Assembly (NCBI GenBank): GCA_030540535.1
Contig: JAUNWB010000066.1
Span: 1 to 7,056 of the forward strand
Length of the DNA: 7,056 nt
Direction: 5' to 3'
Origin: Elusimicrobiales bacterium
GTDB lineage: Bacteria; Elusimicrobiota; Elusimicrobia; Elusimicrobiales; Elusimicrobiaceae
Shown: piece by piece, positions 5,373 to 7,056 of the stretch
Position numbering within the stretch: position 1 is the stretch's first letter
How the letters are laid out: each line of letters starts with the position of its first letter
The notes under the pieces: model-generated
The model's input: only the letters and a program-made list of their open reading frames with translations
Databases searched by the model: none
What the model was told of the DNA's origin: nothing
Position numbers and translations under genes: made by a program

Positions 5373-5400
5373 AAAAAGCCCCCCGGGCAACACCGAAGGG
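5373..5400 (-). terminator. Second (distal) terminator after the HAD gene
   Basis: On the minus strand CCCTTCGG (5400-5393) pairs with CCGGGGGG (5386-5379) over eight pairs, two of them G-U, with a six-base loop and a U5 tract (5377-5373) just after. The wobble pairs are favourable only in the minus-strand RNA, which sets its direction. It backs up the terminator at 5413-5434 and lies just upstream of the dehydrogenase promoter. Confidence 0.65.
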
Positions 5401-5412
5401 TTTACAAAATAT

Positions 5413-5434
5413 AAAAACCCCGCCGAAGCGGGGC
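5413..5434 (-). terminator. First (proximal) terminator after the HAD gene, with UUCG tetraloop
   Basis: On the minus strand CCCCGC (5433-5428) and GCGGGG (5423-5418) form a six-pair stem closed by a UUCG tetraloop, an especially stable loop when closed by C-G as here. A U5 run (5417-5413) follows. It lies about 17 bases past the HAD stop codon at 5451. Confidence 0.88.
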
Positions 5435-5450
5435 TTACAAAACGATAAAT

Positions 5451-6455
5451 TTATTTTTTATACACGCCTTCCAAAAAAGTTTCTACGTAAAAATCCGCTT
5501 CGGCGCGCATTTGCAGCGCCCCTTCGGGCAGGGTGTGCGGGTCGGCCACGCCGGCGGTCATAAATCCGGCGAGGCGGGCGGTTTGCAGGGCGTACGGGGC
5601 GTCCTCCGCCACGAGCGTACGGGATTTTTCCGTCCCCAACCGGCGGAGCGCTTCTTCATACACAGCCGGGCTGCGTTTGCCCACGCCCACTTCGTCGCAC
5701 GTAAGCACAAAATCAAACAAATCCAGCAGTTCCAGGCGCGCCAGGGCCGCACGCGCCAACTCCCCGTCCGAAGCCGTGGCCACGCACAATTTAACGCCTT
5801 GTGCTTTTAAACGACGCAAGGTTTCCGGCACGCCGGGTTTGGCGGGGATGTCTTCAAAATAATGGCGGCGGATCGGGTCCAGCGTCAGGCGCAGGATTTC
5901 TTCCGGCTCCTGCGGCAAAGAAAACATTTCTTTTAACAGGCGCGCACCGTCCATCAGCGACATTTTGACTAATTTCTCATCCAGCCCTTCCGGCGGCGTA
6001 ATGCCTTGCGTACGCAAAAAATTCGTGCCGGAATGTTCCCAGGCGGAAAGAGAATCAAGCAGTGTTCCGTCCAAATCAAAAATCACGGCGTCCACCGTTT
6101 CTTTACCGGGGAAAACAACCGGCTTGGCCGAAAGCGTACCGGGAATGGACAGCGGAACAGGCGCAGGAAGAGTAAGAGCGGAAGACGCTTTCGGCAGGTG
6201 CGAAAGAGCGGACGGAACGGACGCCGCCGAGGAGCCCGCTTTAACGGTACCCGCAAACGCAGCCGCCCTCAATGCGGCCGCGGAAGAAGCGGCCCGCCTG
6301 AGCTGTTCTAAGGTTTTGCTTTCCAGCGCGGAAACGGCTTTTTGGCTCTGCCGCAAAAATTTTACCGGGTTCTTTCCCTGCGCAAAAACGGGCGCAGGCG
6401 CGAACGCCCCGCAAACAAACACCGGCACGGCAAGCCAAAGCAGACATTTTTTCAT
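5451..6455 (-). CDS. Secreted HAD-superfamily hydrolase (phosphatase / phosphoglucomutase-like)
   Basis: A 334-residue protein in three parts. Residues 1-25 are a signal peptide (MKK, hydrophobic core, PVFA with cleavage before Q26). Residues 26-119 form a low-complexity Ala/Ser/Leu/Pro-rich stretch with a possible short helix (QKAVSALESKTLEQLRRA). Residues 120-334 are a HAD subfamily I domain: motif I DLDGT (127-131, nucleophile D127 and acid D129), a helical cap, motif II VATAS (225-229), motif III K260 in GVGKRSP, and motif IV ED (284-285). All catalytic residues are present, so phosphatase or phosphomutase activity is expected; the substrate is unknown. Export is unusual because relatives of this beta-phosphoglucomutase-like group are mostly cytoplasmic. 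No Shine-Dalgarno precedes the ATG; a TAAAAT box lies seven bases upstream, suggesting a leaderless message. Two terminators follow. Confidence 0.88.
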   Translation of the reverse strand: MKKCLLWLAVPVFVCGAFAPAPVFAQGKNPVKFLRQSQKAVSALESKTLEQLRRAASSAAALRAAAFAGTVKAGSSAASVPSALSHLPKASSALTLPAPVPLSIPGTLSAKPVVFPGKETVDAVIFDLDGTLLDSLSAWEHSGTNFLRTQGITPPEGLDEKLVKMSLMDGARLLKEMFSLPQEPEEILRLTLDPIRRHYFEDIPAKPGVPETLRRLKAQGVKLCVATASDGELARAALARLELLDLFDFVLTCDEVGVGKRSPAVYEEALRRLGTEKSRTLVAEDAPYALQTARLAGFMTAGVADPHTLPEGALQMRAEADFYVETFLEGVYKK

Positions 6456-6462
6456 TATTTAT

Positions 6463-6492
6463 ATTTTACTTTTTTACCAAATTCGCCCGCAA
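6463..6492 (-). promoter_or_regulatory. Promoter of the HAD hydrolase gene
   Basis: On the minus strand TTGCGG (6487-6492) and TAAAAT (6463-6468, five of six) are 18 bases apart, and the ATG at 6455 follows the -10 box by seven bases. A TATAAA at 6458-6463 is an alternative -10 but would lie too close to the ATG. Confidence 0.45.
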
Positions 6493-6507
6493 AAATACTT
6501 AGGCCCA

Positions 6508-6540
6508 TCCGCCGCCTGGGACTTTTAACCCTTTGGCGGA
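6508..6540. promoter_or_regulatory. Imperfect inverted repeat between the divergent HAD and MFS promoters
   Basis: TCCGCC (6508-6513) is exactly complementary to GGCGGA (6535-6540), with an inner GGG/CCC pair (6518-6520 with 6529-6531). It sits between the two predicted divergent promoters, outside both predicted transcripts. That suits a protein-binding site better than an RNA hairpin. The arms are short and it may be accidental. Confidence 0.25.
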
Positions 6541-6557
6541 CCTACTCCCAAAAAAGA

Positions 6558-6563
6558 TATAAT
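6558..6563 (+). promoter_or_regulatory. -10 box of the MFS transporter gene
   Basis: A perfect TATAAT lies six bases before the ATG at 6570. There is no Shine-Dalgarno between or just upstream, so the message is probably leaderless. The nearest -35-like hexamer, TTGGCG at 6533-6538, is 19 bases away, which is long. Confidence 0.5.
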
Positions 6564-6569
6564 TTTTAT

Positions 6570-7056
6570 ATGAAACAACAACAAAAAACCTGGCAGGGAT
6601 CCTCCACAAAAAGGCGCAATTCGGCCTTTTTTTTATTTGTCTTCCTGGGCATGCTTTCGGCGTTTGCGCCGTTTGTAACGGACATGTACCTGCCCAGCCT
6701 CCCCGCTATGACGCACTATTTCGGCGTCGGCGTATCTTTGGTACAGCTGGGACTGACGTTTTCCATCTTGGGACTGGCAGCCGGGCAAATCGTCTTTGGC
6801 CCGTTAAGCGACAAATACGGCCGCAAACTCCCGCTGGTGGTTTCGCTGATTCTTTTTCTGCTGGCAACGGTAGGCTGTATTATGGCCCCCAACATTCAAA
6901 CATTTATTATTCTGCGGTTTGCGCAGGGAATTGCGGCGGCGGGCGGAATCGTGATTTCCCGTTCCATCGCTACGGATAAATTTAAGGGCCGCAATTTGGC
7001 CGTTGCGCTGGCTATTGTGGGCGCGATTAACGGCGTAGCGCCTGTCGTGGCGCCCG
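6570..7056 (+). CDS. MFS drug-resistance transporter, Bcr/CflA type (5' part; runs off the right edge)
   Basis: The frame is open from an ATG at 6570 to the window end, giving 162 residues; family members are about 400, so roughly the first 40 percent is present. After a short basic cytoplasmic N-terminus (KQQQKTW...KRRN), TM1 begins near residue 19 and ends in TDMYLPSLPAM (37-47), characteristic of Bcr/CflA-type proteins. Motif A, GPLSDKYGRK (77-86), lies between TM2 and TM3, RFAQG (116-120) is the motif B region in TM4, and GAINGVAPVVAP (151-162) opens the TM5 antiporter motif. Such proteins are proton-driven exporters of drugs such as bicyclomycin or chloramphenicol, or of metabolites such as cysteine; the substrate here is not determinable. 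The gene diverges from the HAD gene with 114 bases between their ATGs. Confidence 0.9.
   Translation, partial: MKQQQKTWQGSSTKRRNSAFFLFVFLGMLSAFAPFVTDMYLPSLPAMTHYFGVGVSLVQLGLTFSILGLAAGQIVFGPLSDKYGRKLPLVVSLILFLLATVGCIMAPNIQTFIILRFAQGIAAAGGIVISRSIATDKFKGRNLAVALAIVGAINGVAPVVAP

Noticed and set aside
5965..6528. A 187-residue plus-strand frame opposite the HAD gene
   Set aside because: It has low-complexity Ala/Glu/Thr composition, mirrors the Ala-rich linker of the HAD protein, and crosses the HAD promoter region; no start signal is seen.
1..7056. CRISPR array, insertion sequence, tRNA or phage/defence cluster
   Set aside because: No regularly spaced repeats, transposase or integrase motifs, tRNA cloverleaf or defence-gene domains were seen; the Pif1-like helicase stands alone without a partner nuclease.

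Overview
The window reads as ordinary chromosome from a diderm (Gram-negative-type) bacterium with moderate GC content and AT-rich intergenic stretches. Exported proteins carry classical signal peptides, some genes have AGGAGG ribosome sites, and the intrinsic terminators are GC-rich hairpins with U-tracts. My impression from protein style is a gut member of the Elusimicrobiota: a secreted protein that starts with a TYFPVPYVAYS-like segment just after its signal peptide, a secreted HAD protein with a QKAVSALE-type linker, and a fermentative iron alcohol dehydrogenase. This is low-confidence inference that a search would have to confirm.

Layout, left to right: (1) the 5' part of a secreted protein gene on the minus strand that runs off the left edge (1-448), with a sigma70-like promoter whose spacer is mostly a 12-base homopolymer; (2) a Pif1-like helicase on the plus strand (697-2010), meeting tail-to-tail with (3) a small DUF3592-like membrane protein on the minus strand (2007-2555); (4) a minus-strand arsR-permease operon (3897 down to 2601) with a near-consensus promoter overlapped by a perfect inverted-repeat operator; (5) an iron-dependent alcohol dehydrogenase on the minus strand (4060-5274) with its own promoter and terminator; (6) a secreted HAD-family hydrolase on the minus strand (5451-6455) followed by two tandem terminators; (7) a divergently transcribed Bcr/CflA-type MFS drug transporter on the plus strand (6570 on) that runs off the right edge. 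The first and last genes are cut by the window edges.

Functional links are modest. The arsR-permease pair is a self-contained metalloid or metal resistance unit: the repressor probably binds the inverted repeat over its own promoter, and the permease is translationally coupled to it. The other genes look like independent single-gene transcripts. The most interesting signals are regulatory. Four of the eight genes (helicase, DUF3592 protein, HAD protein, MFS transporter) have a -10-like box 6-7 bases before the ATG and no Shine-Dalgarno sequence, which suggests leaderless mRNAs, while the other four have clear ribosome sites. A T12 tract in a promoter spacer upstream of a secreted protein suggests possible phase variation. 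A 28-base terminator sequence occurs twice with one mismatch. I found no CRISPR array, insertion sequence, tRNA or rRNA, and no stretch over 300 bases without a gene.
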